From DHVE2 group archaeon (GTDB lineage: Archaea; Thermoplasmatota; Thermoplasmata; Thermoplasmatales; Aciduliprofundaceae): DNA of 64,000 nucleotides. The notes beneath the pieces are model-generated. The model saw nothing but the letters and a program-made list of their open reading frames with translations. It did not search any database and was not told where the DNA came from. Location of the stretch: assembly GCA_027023265.1 (NCBI GenBank), contig JALVVV010000055.1:145907-209906 (forward strand). The letters are read 5' to 3'. Position numbers and translations under genes: made by a program. Below are positions 17,288 through 27,289 of this stretch, in pieces (within the stretch, counting starts at the first letter, position 1; each line of letters starts with the position of its first letter).

Positions 17288-18706
17288 TTATTGAGAGAGG
17301 AAAACCTTGTACGCGAGGTACGAGCTCCAGAGGTCCATCTTTGATATGACCTCGTATGGAGAGTGCATACTTATCACACCGGGCCCCATGTCCACCACAT
17401 CTAAGCCGTAGCGTGCAAAGAACTTCGCTATCGTTCCACCGCCGCCTTCGTCCACCTTGCCCAGCTCCGCGATCTGATATGGCACATTCTTCTTCTGGAA
17501 CAAGGATAGTATTTCGTGCATGAACTCGGCGGTTGCCTCGCTTGAGCCGTACTTTCCTCCATGGCCAGTGTACTTGGAAATAACTATGCCGTATCCAGCT
17601 TTGGCTGCGTTCTGTATGTCGTGAACACTCTTGTATATGGGATTTATCGCCGCGCTCACGTCGGCGCTTATGGCTCTGGAGTTGTAAAGCACATCCAAGA
17701 ACTCTGTATGGGTGTAATTAGGATTAATCATGGAGTAAACTTTCTCAAGCACATACTCCAAGAAATTGCTCTGCGCCCCCACGTTTCCGTCGCTTCCTAT
17801 TTCTTCCTTGTCGTAGAAGAATGATATTGCGGTGTATTTTGGATTTTTTACATCAAGAATTGCCTGGAATGATGTGTAAGCACAGATACGGTCATCGTGT
17901 CCATACGCGCCTATTAACCCACGGTCAAATCCCACATCTCTGGGCTCGTGGGCGGGTACAATTTCCAGGTCTGCAGAGTTGAAATCTTCCTCTACCATTC
18001 CGTATTTTTCGTTTAGATATTTTAGCACCTGAGTTTTAACTTTTTCCTTTACCTCCTCGTCATTGATGGGTATGTTCCCGACCAATAGCTGAAGCTCCTC
18101 TCCTCTTATTCCGTCAAACAGTTTGCGGTCACCCTGTGCTTTTCTTGCAAGGTGTGGGAGCAGGTCTGGGATAACGAACACAGGGTCATCGGGAGATTCA
18201 CCGATTTTTATCTCAATCTTCTTCCCTGATTTTGTGTAAACGACACCGTGTATTGCAAGAGGCCTGGATGCCCACTGGTATTTCTTAATTCCTCCGTAAT
18301 AGTGAGTTTTCAGCATAGCCAAAGAAGCGTCTTGGTCTTCCCAAAGCGGGTTTGGCTTAATGTCAATTCTTGGTGCGTCTATGTGTGAAACCACCAGGTC
18401 AAATCTGCTTGAGTCTTTGCCTACCACGCCCATGGCCATGCTCTTGTTTCTGTTTACTATGTAAAACTTATCTCCGGGTTTTAAGTTTTTATAAGATTTT
18501 ATATCTTTAAATCCTTTTTTGGTGGCTATATTTAAGAAGTATTCGACAGTCTCGCGCTCTGTTTTTACTTCTTTCAAGAATTTTTTGTATTCTTCTGCAA
18601 ACTTCATTGCTTTATCTATTTCCTTCTTCTCCAGCGTGAGCCACATGCTCTCTTTCTTTGCACTTAGCTCCTTTTCTATATTTTTTTTATTTTCTTTCTT
18701 TGCCAT
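17288..18706 (-). CDS. M18 family aminopeptidase
   Basis: The 472-residue zinc peptidase has the M18 metal-ligand sites: LVVSHIDAPRID (His and Asp nearby), GAYGHDDRICAYTS, FFYDKEEIGSDGNVGAQS (Glu general base and ligand), and SMHSPYEVISK (His). It removes N-terminal residues, often acidic or hydrophobic, and would feed peptide fermentation. The N-terminal ~20 residues are lysine-rich. It is the last gene of the eno-rps2-MEMO-M18 series, 4 nt after MEMO. Confidence 0.92.
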   Translation of the reverse strand: MAKKENKKNIEKELSAKKESMWLTLEKKEIDKAMKFAEEYKKFLKEVKTERETVEYFLNIATKKGFKDIKSYKNLKPGDKFYIVNRNKSMAMGVVGKDSSRFDLVVSHIDAPRIDIKPNPLWEDQDASLAMLKTHYYGGIKKYQWASRPLAIHGVVYTKSGKKIEIKIGESPDDPVFVIPDLLPHLARKAQGDRKLFDGIRGEELQLLVGNIPINDEEVKEKVKTQVLKYLNEKYGMVEEDFNSADLEIVPAHEPRDVGFDRGLIGAYGHDDRICAYTSFQAILDVKNPKYTAISFFYDKEEIGSDGNVGAQSNFLEYVLEKVYSMINPNYTHTEFLDVLYNSRAISADVSAAINPIYKSVHDIQNAAKAGYGIVISKYTGHGGKYGSSEATAEFMHEILSLFQKKNVPYQIAELGKVDEGGGGTIAKFFARYGLDVVDMGPGVISMHSPYEVISKMDLWSSYLAYKVFLSQ

Positions 18707-18710
18707 TTTT

Positions 18711-19535
18711 TCACCTCCTATTTACCTTAAATGATGCATAACCCACAACTTCCTCCATAGGATGCACATCTCCGCTTGTAGCATACTTTAAAAGTTCTAC
18801 TCTTCCCCTGGTTGCGGTGAGCATCGCAGCTACTGGCCCATATCCACACATGGTTATGTTTTTCTTGTAAATAACGTGATACAGCCCGGGAATGTCCCTA
18901 TTTAGTATTCTTTCTATTGCAAGAGCATCGTTTTTGTATGCTTTTCTTTTTGGAACGTAGTGTGAGAAATCTGTGGATGCAATTATGACCACGTCTTTAC
19001 CGGATTCTTCAATGGCGCTCTTTATAACTTTTCCTAATTCTTCTGCGATAACCTGCTCCTGAATCATCATTGTTATGGGCACTATTTGTATTTCTCTCTT
19101 GAAAAACTGCAAGAACGGTATTTGCACCTCTATGCTGTGCTCGTACCTGTGCGCGAGCTCGTCCACATCTACAATTTCCCTTGTTAGTAATCCCGCAAGC
19201 TCTCTGTCTATTTTCGCAACCCCGTAGGGTGTTCTGAAATCTTCCATGGTGGTTGCAATACCAGACCCAGCTCCGTAATGATTTGGGCCAATTATAACGA
19301 ATGTGTCAGGATATCCGTCTTCAGCTAAATCAGCATAAAAATGAGAAGCTACCGGCCCTGAGTATATGTACCCGGCATGGGGAACTATTCCTCCTTCTAT
19401 GTTTCTCTCTCCCTCATTATTGTACCTTGGAATCCTCCCGGCTCCAAGAGGATGTAAAAATAAATCAGAAAAAAGAGAATCAAGCTCACTTTCAGAGGCA
19501 GGATAAAATTGTCCAGCTACCGCCGGCTCTCTCAT
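18711..19535 (-). CDS. MEMO1 family protein
   Basis: The 274-residue protein matches the MEMO family, a dioxygenase-like alpha/beta fold with putative metal-binding histidines: [60 protein letters not shown] and the late [10 protein letters not shown]. Biochemical role in Archaea is unclear. Its position after rps2 is conserved in many archaeal genomes. The start overlaps the rps2 stop by 4 nt. Confidence 0.92.
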   Translation of the reverse strand: MREPAVAGQFYPASESELDSLFSDLFLHPLGAGRIPRYNNEGERNIEGGIVPHAGYIYSGPVASHFYADLAEDGYPDTFVIIGPNHYGAGSGIATTMEDFRTPYGVAKIDRELAGLLTREIVDVDELAHRYEHSIEVQIPFLQFFKREIQIVPITMMIQEQVIAEELGKVIKSAIEESGKDVVIIASTDFSHYVPKRKAYKNDALAIERILNRDIPGLYHVIYKKNITMCGYGPVAAMLTATRGRVELLKYATSGDVHPMEEVVGYASFKVNRR

Positions 19536-20128
19536 AGAGGTGCCTCGAAGTCATCTACCGTGTACTTGTATTCTTCATCGCTTTTTATCTCTCCCCTTGC
19601 TTTAAGTACTTCTCTGGCAAGGAGCCAGTATATGAATGCCAAAGCACGTCGGCCTTTATTGTTAGTGGGTATAACAAGGTCAACATAACTCGTCCTGTTG
19701 TTTGCATCACAGAGCGCCACAACTGGAATTCTTGACTTGACCGCTTCTCTGAGTGCCTGGGCATCAGCGGTAGGGTCATTTACGAATATAACTCTCGGTT
19801 CAAGGTACCTTGGAAGTTCTGGGTTTGTCAGTGTTCCTGGTATAAACCTTCCAACCGCAGCAGTTGCTCCGATAATTTCAGCAAATTTTGAAGCTGGCTT
19901 TTGTGCGTACTGTCTCTGAGCTACCACCAGAATATCCTTGGGCTCGTATCTTGCGAAGAATTTTGCAGCCAACCTGATTCTCTCATCTGTCTGCTTCACA
20001 TCCAGTATGTACAGCCCGTCATTGCGTACCTTGTACACAAACTTCATCATATCCTTGTTTTTTACCTGCGTCCCTATGTGCACACCAGCCGTAAGGTATG
20101 TTTCTTCATCCACAAGCAAATCTGCCAT
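19532..20128 (-). CDS. rps2: Ribosomal protein S2
   Basis: The 198-residue small-subunit protein contains [47 protein letters not shown] and [21 protein letters not shown], all S2 signatures. GGTGA precedes ATG 20128; the GTG at 20137 is inside the enolase stop region. It is coupled to enolase upstream and MEMO downstream. Confidence 0.96.
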   Translation of the reverse strand: MADLLVDEETYLTAGVHIGTQVKNKDMMKFVYKVRNDGLYILDVKQTDERIRLAAKFFARYEPKDILVVAQRQYAQKPASKFAEIIGATAAVGRFIPGTLTNPELPRYLEPRVIFVNDPTADAQALREAVKSRIPVVALCDANNRTSYVDLVIPTNNKGRRALAFIYWLLAREVLKARGEIKSDEEYKYTVDDFEAPL

Positions 20129-20129
20129 T

Positions 20130-21335
20130 TTACTCACCTTTTATTTCTTCTTCTATTCTTATCAGTTCGTTTAATTTTGCCAATCTTTCACCGCCAATGG
20201 TTCCCGTTTTAATAAATTCGCACCCGAATGCCACACCCAAATGAGCAATGCTCGTATCGCATGTCTCGCCTGAACGGTGGGATATCATGCATGCATACCC
20301 GTTATCCTTTGCGAGGCGTATGGTCTCGTGCATATCTGTAAGCGTACCAATCTGATTCGGTTTTATGAGTATTGTATTGGCGGCACCTTTTTCGATTCCT
20401 ATTTCCAGTCTCTTCTTGTTTGTAACGAATATGTCGTCTCCAACAATGTAAACGGAGTCACCAATTCTTTTTGTCAGTTCAGCGAATCCATCAAAATCCT
20501 CCTCGTCCAGAGGATCTTCAACTATGTATATCCCGTATTCTTTTACTAACTCCTCCACAAATTCAATTTGTTCTTCAGTGCTCAATTCTTTATCGTGATA
20601 TACGTACTTTCCGTTTTCATAGAAAGAAGATGCCGCGAAGTCAAGTGCTGGCATAATCTCAAATCCATACTTGCTTTTAACTTCTTCAATTGAATCCACC
20701 ACAAGCGCTATGGCCTCCTCATCCCTTAGAGGTGCCACCCATGCCTTCTCATCACCCAGTCCTATTGATAGGTCTGGAAATCTCTTTTTCAGTTTATCTC
20801 CCAATACTCTATGAACTTCCGCGTTTGCAAACACATTGTCTTTGGTACTATCCCCGAGCGATGCGGAGAGCATCTCTTGGATTGTCGTTCCGTTAATCGC
20901 GTGCTTGCCACCACCCAGAACATTTCCCACTGGTTTTGGTATCTCTTTTGCGTAAATACCTCCCAGGTACTGGTAAAGTGGAAGTGCAAGGGAACTTGCG
21001 GCCGCCTTGGCCACAGCAAGAGAGAAAGTAACGGCGATATTGCCCCCAAGCATTGAAAAATCGGGTGTTTTGTCGATTTCATGCAAAATAGCATCCACAT
21101 CTTCCTGCTGGGTTGCGTCCATTCCTATGAAATGGTCCAGTCTCTCCTTGAAATATTTTATACCTTCATCAATTCCTCCCCTCGGATATGCCTTGACCTC
21201 ATGTTTTCCAGTGGATTTTCCAGCCGGAGCTGCCGCTCTACCAAATCCGTTAAGGGTGTAAACATCTATCTCGACAGTTTGGTTTCCTCGTGAGTCGAGG
21301 ATTTTTCTTACGATGATATCTTCTATTAGTGTCAT
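20130..21335 (-). CDS. eno: Enolase
   Basis: Enolase interconverts 2-phosphoglycerate and phosphoenolpyruvate with Mg2+. The 401-residue protein has [32 protein letters not shown], metal ligands in [18 protein letters not shown] and VGDDIFVTN, and [25 protein letters not shown] lies 6 nt before ATG 21335; an upstream in-frame start at 21359 is rejected. Together with PpdK at 51 kb it supports gluconeogenic/glycolytic interconversion at PEP. Confidence 0.97.
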   Translation of the reverse strand: MTLIEDIIVRKILDSRGNQTVEIDVYTLNGFGRAAAPAGKSTGKHEVKAYPRGGIDEGIKYFKERLDHFIGMDATQQEDVDAILHEIDKTPDFSMLGGNIAVTFSLAVAKAAASSLALPLYQYLGGIYAKEIPKPVGNVLGGGKHAINGTTIQEMLSASLGDSTKDNVFANAEVHRVLGDKLKKRFPDLSIGLGDEKAWVAPLRDEEAIALVVDSIEEVKSKYGFEIMPALDFAASSFYENGKYVYHDKELSTEEQIEFVEELVKEYGIYIVEDPLDEEDFDGFAELTKRIGDSVYIVGDDIFVTNKKRLEIGIEKGAANTILIKPNQIGTLTDMHETIRLAKDNGYACMISHRSGETCDTSIAHLGVAFGCEFIKTGTIGGERLAKLNELIRIEEEIKGE

Positions 21336-21441
21336 ATGTACACCTCTCTTAAAACGCAATACTAATCAAATATTTAAATTTGAGCCTGTATAGAGAAATC
21401 CCGCATTTCTTGCTTTGTGAAAAATCTCAAAAACAGGATAG

Positions 21442-21514
21442 TGGGCCCGCCCGGATTTGAACCGGGGACCTCCCGCGTGTGAGGCGGACGTCATAACCAC
21501 TAGACCACGGGCCC
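21442..21514 (-). tRNA. tRNA-Val (CAC)
   Basis: The reverse strand folds as a 73-nt cloverleaf: acceptor GGGCCCG/CGGGCCC, anticodon stem TCCGC/GCGGG, loop CTCACAC with anticodon CAC, and a T-arm around GGTTCAAATCC. Discriminator is A; CCA is not encoded. No intron. Confidence 0.95.
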
Positions 21515-21534
21515 TGCAAAGGGGGAAACATATT

Positions 21535-22359
21535 TTAGTTTTTAATCCTTTCGATTGCCCGGTGCCTTTCCACGAACTCAATTATTTTTTCTAAAATCTC
21601 TCCCGAATCCTCACCCATCACCGAGTGATTGTAGCCCTGAGCCACAAAAATCTCTTTCTCCCCTGAAATTTCCTGATAAACTCTTTTCTGCTTCTCTGGA
21701 TTCACCAATTTGTCCTCGGATGGTACGATCACAAGGCACGGAATCTCGACCTTTTTCGCTCTCTCAAGGGTATTAACGGTCATTAGAGGTTTGTACGAGC
21801 CAATCCAGAGCTTATTACTCAAAAAGCCCATCTTTTTCGCCTTCTCCACGGTCTCTTTTTTCACGTATATGGTATCGTAAACCGCCCGGTACTTTATGTA
21901 GAACCTCTTTCCGCTCAATTTCTCGTATAGTCTTCCGATTCCGTAAATCAAAGGAAGCAATATTCTCTCTCCCGCCTTCATCTCGCCCTTAATGCTTGCA
22001 GGTGGAGAAATTGCCACGCATAAATCTCCAATTCCCTCGCTTGCACCGTATATCACCGTGGCCGCACCTAAACTATGCCCTAAAAGAATTAGAGGTTTTT
22101 TTATATCTTTTTCGAATTTTTCCACCACTTTTCTTATTTCTTTGAGATTCTTCTCCACGCTCTCGTAGCCTTCGATTCCCTCACTTTTTCCATGACCGGA
22201 GAAATCGAAGATTATCACCCCGTATCCTCTTGCGTTTATTCTCTCCGGGTAATCGAAGAACTCTCCCGACGAGGAGGCGAGACCGTGTATCAGAATGAAA
22301 GTACCCTTTTCTCCGGGGTAATATCTTCCCCAAAGGCCATCAACTCGGAATTCATTCAT
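21535..22359 (-). CDS. Alpha/beta hydrolase (lysophospholipase/esterase-like)
   Basis: The 274-residue protein has LIHGLASSSGEFFDYPE (oxyanion region), FDFSGHGKSEG, the nucleophile elbow LLGHSLGAATV, and late acid and base candidates in VPSEDKLVNPEK and GYNHSVMGED. Substrate is unknown. Its start overlaps the end of the S9 peptidase gene by 8 nt, so they are one operon and may act together in peptide or ester breakdown. Both share a more GC-rich codon use than most neighbours. Confidence 0.85.
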   Translation of the reverse strand: MNEFRVDGLWGRYYPGEKGTFILIHGLASSSGEFFDYPERINARGYGVIIFDFSGHGKSEGIEGYESVEKNLKEIRKVVEKFEKDIKKPLILLGHSLGAATVIYGASEGIGDLCVAISPPASIKGEMKAGERILLPLIYGIGRLYEKLSGKRFYIKYRAVYDTIYVKKETVEKAKKMGFLSNKLWIGSYKPLMTVNTLERAKKVEIPCLVIVPSEDKLVNPEKQKRVYQEISGEKEIFVAQGYNHSVMGEDSGEILEKIIEFVERHRAIERIKN

Positions 22360-24196
22360 TCTTCTTTCCTCCTATAGCTTCCTCTATTTTGAATTCTTTG
22401 TCGTTCATCTTCTTCTCGAAGAAATCAACGAATATGCGGTACCGCTTCAACCTCGCCCTCGGTTTTCCTCGAATACTATGGCCGTGCTCCCCTTCTTTAA
22501 ATATCACGATGTACGCTTCCTTTTTTCTCTCTTTAAGAAGATTGTAAAACATTAGCGACTGATCAAGAGGGCAGCGGTAATCTTCTAAGCTGTGAATGAA
22601 AAGCACAGGCGTTTTCACATTATCCACGTGGAACAGCGGGCTCAGCTTCCTGTAATTCTCATTCTCAAGCGGAGCATCTCCTATTATTTCCTTGTCGTAC
22701 CACAAACCGACATCTGAGAATGCATACGAGGAGAGCCAGTAAGATATGCCCTGCTCGCTTATGGCCGCTTTGAAAATGTCGCTCTGTGTTATTGCCCAGT
22801 TGGTCATGTAGCCCCCGTAGCTTATGCCCGTGATTCCTATCCTTTTTTCATCGATATTTTCCCTCTTTTTCAGCTCTTCGATTCCCCGCATTATGTCCTT
22901 GAAATCCCCGAGCCCCGTGGCTCCGATTACTTCCATGGCAAATTCCTCGCTGTACCCGTCGCTCCCCCTCGGATTCACAAAGAGCGCGTAATACCCGCGG
23001 GAAGCCATAAGTTGCGCGGTGTAATGGAAATAAAGCCCGTACATGCCCTTGGGGCCGCCGTGCACGAACACCAAAAGGGGTCTCTTTCCCCTCCTGGCCG
23101 GTTTTATATACCATGCATCAATTTCTTTTCCGTCGAAGCTGCGATACGAGAAATGCGTGTATTTGCGTGGCTTCAGTTTCTTCAGAATTTCTTTGTTGTA
23201 ATTAGTTATCTTCTTCTTTTTTACATCATACAAGTATAACTCGCCCAATTCCGTATCGCTCATCTTCAAAAAAGCGATTGCGCGAGGAGAAACGGAGAAC
23301 GAGTAAACGTATCCCTCCTCAGATATCACTTTTTTCTCCCCCTTTGCGTATTTCTCCAGAATTACATGGCCTCTGCACATCGCAAGAGAATAAACATTGC
23401 CCTCTGAGTCTATTTTTCCGTCCATGGTATCCAGACCGTATTTCTCGTTCACTTCTTTTATTTCTCCATCGTAAACGTAGAGATAATTGTGCTCGGTCAT
23501 GTACTTTCTTTCCCTCTTTCCCAGAAGGAGAATTTTATCGCCATTGGTATCTGCGATCCAGAATGGAACGTTCTCCAAGAGAACTTTTTTCTTCCCGTTT
23601 TTCCACTCCACGATATCGTAATTCACGAACAATTTTTCCGTTCTCCTGCGGGAATAGATTATGGAATCTCCGTGCCAGAACGCATTCTCCACTCGCTCAT
23701 CTTCCAATTCCTCTATGCTCACTTCTCCCTCCGTGTCATATATTTCGATGATAAATTTCTCCCCGTCGCGAAATCCCTCGCCGTTGAACCACACGGGAAC
23801 CTGGTCCTCGTAATAAAGGTCATCGTCTTCCAGTTTTTTCGAAATCAATATGAGTATTTTCCTTGAATTGCGGTGCCAGTCCACCCCCTTAATGTTCTTC
23901 GCTTCCACCAATCTTTTGGAGGTCATGCTCTTCAAATCCATCACGTACAGATCGCTCTTTTTCCTCGTTTCGTCAGTTTTCAGGTAAAGAATTTTCTTCC
24001 CATCCGGCGAGAATCTGGGCATGGAGGCGTCCTCGATGTATTTTCTTCCCTCCGGTGATTCAATCACAATCGTATTCTCGTACTTGTTTTCTTTGAGATT
24101 CACCTTTTGAAGAACATATGCGATTAGCTCTCCCTTTTCGCTTATATTAACATCCCTCAAATACGAAAATTTTGCAAACGATTCCTCGCTCCACAT
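22352..24196 (-). CDS. S9 family prolyl oligopeptidase/acylaminoacyl peptidase
   Basis: The 614-residue serine peptidase has an N-terminal beta-propeller of ~340 residues with WD40-like blades (MPRFSPDGKKILYLK) and a C-terminal alpha/beta hydrolase. The nucleophile S459 is in GISYGGYM, the acid D539 in HSLEDYRCP, and the base histidine in EGEHGHSI (H571 or H573). HGGPKGMYG forms the oxyanion region. No signal peptide, so it is cytoplasmic and likely trims peptides imported for fermentation. Confidence 0.93.
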   Translation of the reverse strand: MWSEESFAKFSYLRDVNISEKGELIAYVLQKVNLKENKYENTIVIESPEGRKYIEDASMPRFSPDGKKILYLKTDETRKKSDLYVMDLKSMTSKRLVEAKNIKGVDWHRNSRKILILISKKLEDDDLYYEDQVPVWFNGEGFRDGEKFIIEIYDTEGEVSIEELEDERVENAFWHGDSIIYSRRRTEKLFVNYDIVEWKNGKKKVLLENVPFWIADTNGDKILLLGKRERKYMTEHNYLYVYDGEIKEVNEKYGLDTMDGKIDSEGNVYSLAMCRGHVILEKYAKGEKKVISEEGYVYSFSVSPRAIAFLKMSDTELGELYLYDVKKKKITNYNKEILKKLKPRKYTHFSYRSFDGKEIDAWYIKPARRGKRPLLVFVHGGPKGMYGLYFHYTAQLMASRGYYALFVNPRGSDGYSEEFAMEVIGATGLGDFKDIMRGIEELKKRENIDEKRIGITGISYGGYMTNWAITQSDIFKAAISEQGISYWLSSYAFSDVGLWYDKEIIGDAPLENENYRKLSPLFHVDNVKTPVLFIHSLEDYRCPLDQSLMFYNLLKERKKEAYIVIFKEGEHGHSIRGKPRARLKRYRIFVDFFEKKMNDKEFKIEEAIGGKKNE

Positions 24197-24271
24197 ACCT
24201 ACCGCCGTTACCTATATGAATTTTTACAATTTAAATGTGCGGAATTTTAGACTTGCCTTAAAACCGTAATG

Positions 24272-24295
24272 TTTTTTATGTAAGCGAATATTCCC
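24272..24295 (+). promoter_or_regulatory. korD promoter with motif shared with ppdK
   Basis: A TATA-like ttttttatg (24272-24280) is followed after 2 nt by agcgaatattccc (24283-24295). The same 13 bases occur at 50855-50867, also just after the ppdK TATA box. It includes the palindrome GAATATTC. Position over the transcription start suggests a repressor site. Confidence 0.5.
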
Positions 24296-24324
24296 TCCCA
24301 CAGCATCCTGATGGAGGATGATGT

Positions 24325-24573
24325 ATGTCACAAAATAAGAAATTTAAAAGGAAAGCAACTGTGAAAGTGCTTGAAGAGAGATGCAAGGGCTGCTGGTACT
24401 GCGTTAATTACTGTCCAACAAAAGTTCTGCAGGTGTCCGAGAAGATGAACTCCAAGGGATATCATCCACCTGTTTTCAAAGAGAACATCGATGAAAATGT
24501 TGTGTGCATAGGGTGTCATCTCTGTGAGTTATATTGTCCTGATTTTGCAATAGTTGTGGAGGAATTGGAATGA
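24325..24573 (+). CDS. korD: 2-oxoacid:ferredoxin oxidoreductase, delta (ferredoxin) subunit
   Basis: The 82-residue protein carries two 4Fe-4S clusters (CKGCWYCVNYCP and CIGCHLCELYCP) and passes electrons from the catalytic site to ferredoxin. ggaggatgat lies upstream of ATG 24325. It starts a four-gene operon D-A-B-G with 4-nt overlaps, the usual Kor arrangement. Confidence 0.93.
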   Translation: MSQNKKFKRKATVKVLEERCKGCWYCVNYCPTKVLQVSEKMNSKGYHPPVFKENIDENVVCIGCHLCELYCPDFAIVVEELE

Positions 24574-25703
24574 CCGAGAAACATCTTAAAGAGGGTTATT
24601 ACTTCTGGAGTGGTGATGTGGCTGCCGCCGAGGGTGCAATAGCCGCGGGATGCAGGTTCTATGCAGGGTACCCCATTACTCCGAGCAGCGAGGTAGCAGA
24701 GACAATGGCGCTTCGCCTTCCACAGGTGGGTGGTAAATTTATAGAGATGGAAGATGAGATTGGTAGCATCGCTGCTATAATCGGTGCATCTTGGACTGGA
24801 GAGCGCTCAATGACCGCCACTTCTGGGCCTGGCATATCCCTGATGAACGAAAATATTGGTCTTGCAGTGATGACTGAGGTTCCCCTGGTGATTGTGAATG
24901 CTATGAGGGGTGCACCATCTACGGGGCTTCCCACGCTTATTGGCCAAGGGGACTTGATGCAAGCGAAATATGGCTCTCATGGCAGCTACGAGATAATCAC
25001 GCTGTATCCAAACAACATTCAGGAGGCGTTTGACCTTATGTTCGATGCGTTTAACCTTGCTGAGAGGTACAGGGTTCCGGTGATGTACCTGCTGGATGGT
25101 TTGCTTGCCCACATGTACGAGAAAGTTTACGTCCCTCCAAGAGAGGAGTGGGAGAAAAAGATAATACGGAGAAAGAGGGCAAGAGAGGGACAGCTCCCTT
25201 ACCAGCCAGATGAAGATATGGTTCCGCCCATGCCTTTGATAGGGGAGGGGTACAACATACATGCAACGGGTTTAACACATGACGAGCGTGGATATCCGGA
25301 TTTGACGCCGCAGGCACAGGAGGAGCTGGTGAGACGGTTAAATGAAAAGATACTGAAACACGAGAGGGATATTTGGAAGGTGGAGGAGTATCTCACAGAA
25401 GATGCTGATATCATAGTGGTGAGCTTTGGCGGGGAATCGAGGGCAGTTAAAGCAGGGGTGAATCTTGCAAGAAAAGAAGGTATAAAAGCGGGTATGCTAA
25501 GGCTCATAACGATATGGCCATTCCCGTGGGAGTACATAACAAAGTACTCTGCGGATTACATTGTGGCAGAACTCAATTACGGGCAGATGTATCATCTTGT
25601 ACGAGAGTACAGTGACAATGATGTGTATCAGCTTAACAAAATGGGTGGCGAAATACATACTCCAGAGGATGTTCTGAAGAGAATCAGGGAGGTGAGCTCG
25701 TGA
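24570..25703 (+). CDS. korA: 2-oxoacid:ferredoxin oxidoreductase, alpha subunit
   Basis: The 377-residue subunit reads AAGCRFYAGYPITPSSEVAE, EMEDEIGSIAAIIGASWTG, TATSGPGISLMNENIGLAV and LPTLIGQGDLMQAKYGSHG, typical of KorA/2-oxoglutarate-type enzymes (pyruvate-type PorA has a different N-terminus). Oxidative decarboxylation of 2-oxoacids to acyl-CoA with ferredoxin reduction is the expected reaction. Which 2-oxoacid (2-oxoglutarate or amino-acid-derived) cannot be told from sequence. Confidence 0.94.
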   Translation: MTEKHLKEGYYFWSGDVAAAEGAIAAGCRFYAGYPITPSSEVAETMALRLPQVGGKFIEMEDEIGSIAAIIGASWTGERSMTATSGPGISLMNENIGLAVMTEVPLVIVNAMRGAPSTGLPTLIGQGDLMQAKYGSHGSYEIITLYPNNIQEAFDLMFDAFNLAERYRVPVMYLLDGLLAHMYEKVYVPPREEWEKKIIRRKRAREGQLPYQPDEDMVPPMPLIGEGYNIHATGLTHDERGYPDLTPQAQEELVRRLNEKILKHERDIWKVEEYLTEDADIIVVSFGGESRAVKAGVNLARKEGIKAGMLRLITIWPFPWEYITKYSADYIVAELNYGQMYHLVREYSDNDVYQLNKMGGEIHTPEDVLKRIREVSS

Positions 25704-26536
25704 GTCAGATGACTGATATGAGGAAAACAGAGGAAGAGTGGCTTAGGACAGAGAGGCTTCCTCATGTGTGGTGTCCCGGCTGCGGTATTGGTATTGTTTT
25801 GAATGCATTTTTAAGGGCAGTTATACGCAGGAATATTCCTAAGGAGAAGATGGTTGTTGTTTCAGGTATTGGGTGTACGGGAAGGACAGCTGGGTACGTG
25901 AATGTAGATTCATTTCACACAACGCATGGTCGTGCCATACCATTTGCAGTTGGTGTAAAGTTTGCACGTCCAGATCTTAATGTGGTTGTTTTTAGCGGTG
26001 ATGGAGATCTTTTTGCTATCGGTGGAAATCATTTTGTAAATGCTGCGCGCAGGAATCACGATTTGCTTATTATAGCGGTAAATAACTTCACATACGGAAT
26101 GACCGGCGGACAGCACGGGCCAACCACGCCTACAGGGGCATATACCACAACAACTCCATATGGTAATCCAGACAGGCCATTCAATATTCCTCATCTGGCT
26201 ATATCTCTAGGCGCACCTTACGTGGCGAGGTGGACCACCTATCATGTGAATCAGCTTCAAAACAGCATCTACAAGGCTCTTAACATGAAAGGTTTTCGGG
26301 TAATAGAGATTATTTCTCAGTGTCCTACTGTGTATGGGAGGCGCAATTCCATGAGGTCTCCGATGAGTATGATGGAGTACTTCCAGAAAAACTCGGTTAT
26401 CAACAACAAAGCTTCTTATGAGGAGATGGAACTTACCTACAAAGGTAAGATAGTGGTTGGTGAATTCAGGAATGTTGGTGGGATCCCCTCTTATGAGGAG
26501 AGATACGAAGAGATTATAAGGAGGGCTCAGGAATGA
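25700..26536 (+). CDS. korB: 2-oxoacid:ferredoxin oxidoreductase, beta (TPP-binding) subunit
   Basis: This 278-residue subunit binds thiamine diphosphate: HVWCPGCGIGIVLNAFLRAV, SGIGCTGRTAGYVN, HTTHGRAIPFAVG and the TPP motif VFSGDGDLFAIGGNHFVNAARRN (in part), then NNFTYGMTGGQHGPTTPTG. A GTG start at 25700 has GGAGGT 6 nt upstream; it overlaps the korA stop. Confidence 0.94.
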   Translation: MSQMTDMRKTEEEWLRTERLPHVWCPGCGIGIVLNAFLRAVIRRNIPKEKMVVVSGIGCTGRTAGYVNVDSFHTTHGRAIPFAVGVKFARPDLNVVVFSGDGDLFAIGGNHFVNAARRNHDLLIIAVNNFTYGMTGGQHGPTTPTGAYTTTTPYGNPDRPFNIPHLAISLGAPYVARWTTYHVNQLQNSIYKALNMKGFRVIEIISQCPTVYGRRNSMRSPMSMMEYFQKNSVINNKASYEEMELTYKGKIVVGEFRNVGGIPSYEERYEEIIRRAQE

Positions 26537-27066
26537 AAGCTGAAGTAAAATTTGGAGGCCTTGGAGGTCAGGGAATAATAACCATGGGATTTATCCTTGC
26601 CAATGCCGCAGCCATATATGATGGTAAAGAGTGCGTTTTCACACAGGATTACAGTGCCGAAGCTCGTGGTGGTGCAAGTACAAGCGAGGTTATCATTGCC
26701 GATGAAAAAATAGATTATCCTCACGTTAGCAAGGCCGATTATTTGGTTGTAATGAGCATGAGCGCTTACAAGGACTACGTGCACAAGCTGAAAGATGATG
26801 GTGTGATAATTGTGGATAGTGATCTGGTGCATCTTCCGGACGAGAAACGGAAAGTCTACGGAATACCTGCCACGAAAATAGCTGAGAAACTTGGAAACCC
26901 TATTGTCGCAAACATAGTTATGCTGGGATTCTTTGCAGGTGTGACGGGGATAATTGAGCCAGAGGCTCTGTTAAAAGGAATAAAGGACAGGGTACCAAAG
27001 AGATTCTGGGAACTCAACGAGCGGGCTTTCAGGGAAGGTCTCGAATACGCGGAAAAAAATCTTTAA
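26533..27066 (+). CDS. korG: 2-oxoacid:ferredoxin oxidoreductase, gamma subunit
   Basis: The 177-residue subunit has VKFGGLGGQGIITMGFILAN, FTQDYSAEARGGASTSEVII and YPHVSKADYLVVMS, the CoA-site gamma-subunit signature. It ends the operon 28 nt before the tRNA-Asp gene, so the TATA box of the tRNA overlaps the korG 3' end. Confidence 0.94.
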   Translation: MKAEVKFGGLGGQGIITMGFILANAAAIYDGKECVFTQDYSAEARGGASTSEVIIADEKIDYPHVSKADYLVVMSMSAYKDYVHKLKDDGVIIVDSDLVHLPDEKRKVYGIPATKIAEKLGNPIVANIVMLGFFAGVTGIIEPEALLKGIKDRVPKRFWELNERAFREGLEYAEKNL

Positions 27067-27094
27067 ATATACCTTTTCCTTACAGCCTCTTAGA

Positions 27095-27167
27095 GCCCCG
27101 GTAGTGTAGCGGCCTATCATGCGGGCCTGTCGAGCCCGCGACCCGGGTTCAAATCCCGGCCGGGGCG
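27095..27167 (+). tRNA. tRNA-Asp (GTC), integration target
   Basis: 73-nt cloverleaf: acceptor GCCCCGG/CCGGGGC, anticodon stem CGGGC/GCCCG, loop CTGTCGA with anticodon GTC, T-arm with GGTTCAAATCC, discriminator G; no CCA encoded. A TATA-like ctttaaatat lies ~25-34 nt upstream. Its last 16 bases are part of the 18-bp direct repeat bounding the integrated element; the gene remains intact after insertion. Confidence 0.97.
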
Positions 27168-27169
27168 CT
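27152..27169 (+). repeat. attL: left copy of 18-bp direct repeat
   Basis: aatcccggccggggcgct covers the 3' T-stem and acceptor strand of tRNA-Asp plus two bases. It is identical to 39091-39108. The adjacent bases differ on both sides (a/c before, t/g after), fixing the repeat length at 18. Confidence 0.93.
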
Positions 27170-27170
27170 T

Positions 27171-27289
27171 GGATTTGCTCTGGGGGAAAGATTTGCTCAT
27201 TCTTTTTGCCGTCCTAAAATCCCGTGTTTTTGCCGTTTTTCCATTCACCGATTATCACCTCCCGAATCTTCCATGGGTTGGATTTGCTC
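27171..27289 (+). repeat. Putative integrase arm-site repeats, left end
   Basis: ggatttgctc occurs at 27171-27180 and 27280-27289, with a nine-base version at 27190-27198. A second repeat, tttttgccgt, is at 27203-27212 and 27227-27236. One more exact ggatttgctc is at 39070-39079, near attR. Such short repeats flanking a core are typical of arm-type binding sites of tyrosine recombinases. Confidence 0.5.

Noticed and set aside
23278-23751. 157-codon plus-strand frame inside the S9 peptidase gene
   Set aside because: Arg/Ser/Pro-rich translation without motifs; the opposite strand encodes an intact peptidase across the whole region.
15321-24196. GC-richer tyrS-dys and S9/hydrolase genes as transferred islands
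   Set aside because: The composition shift is modest, the genes are typical archaeal housekeeping or peptidase genes, and no mobility genes or repeats flank them.
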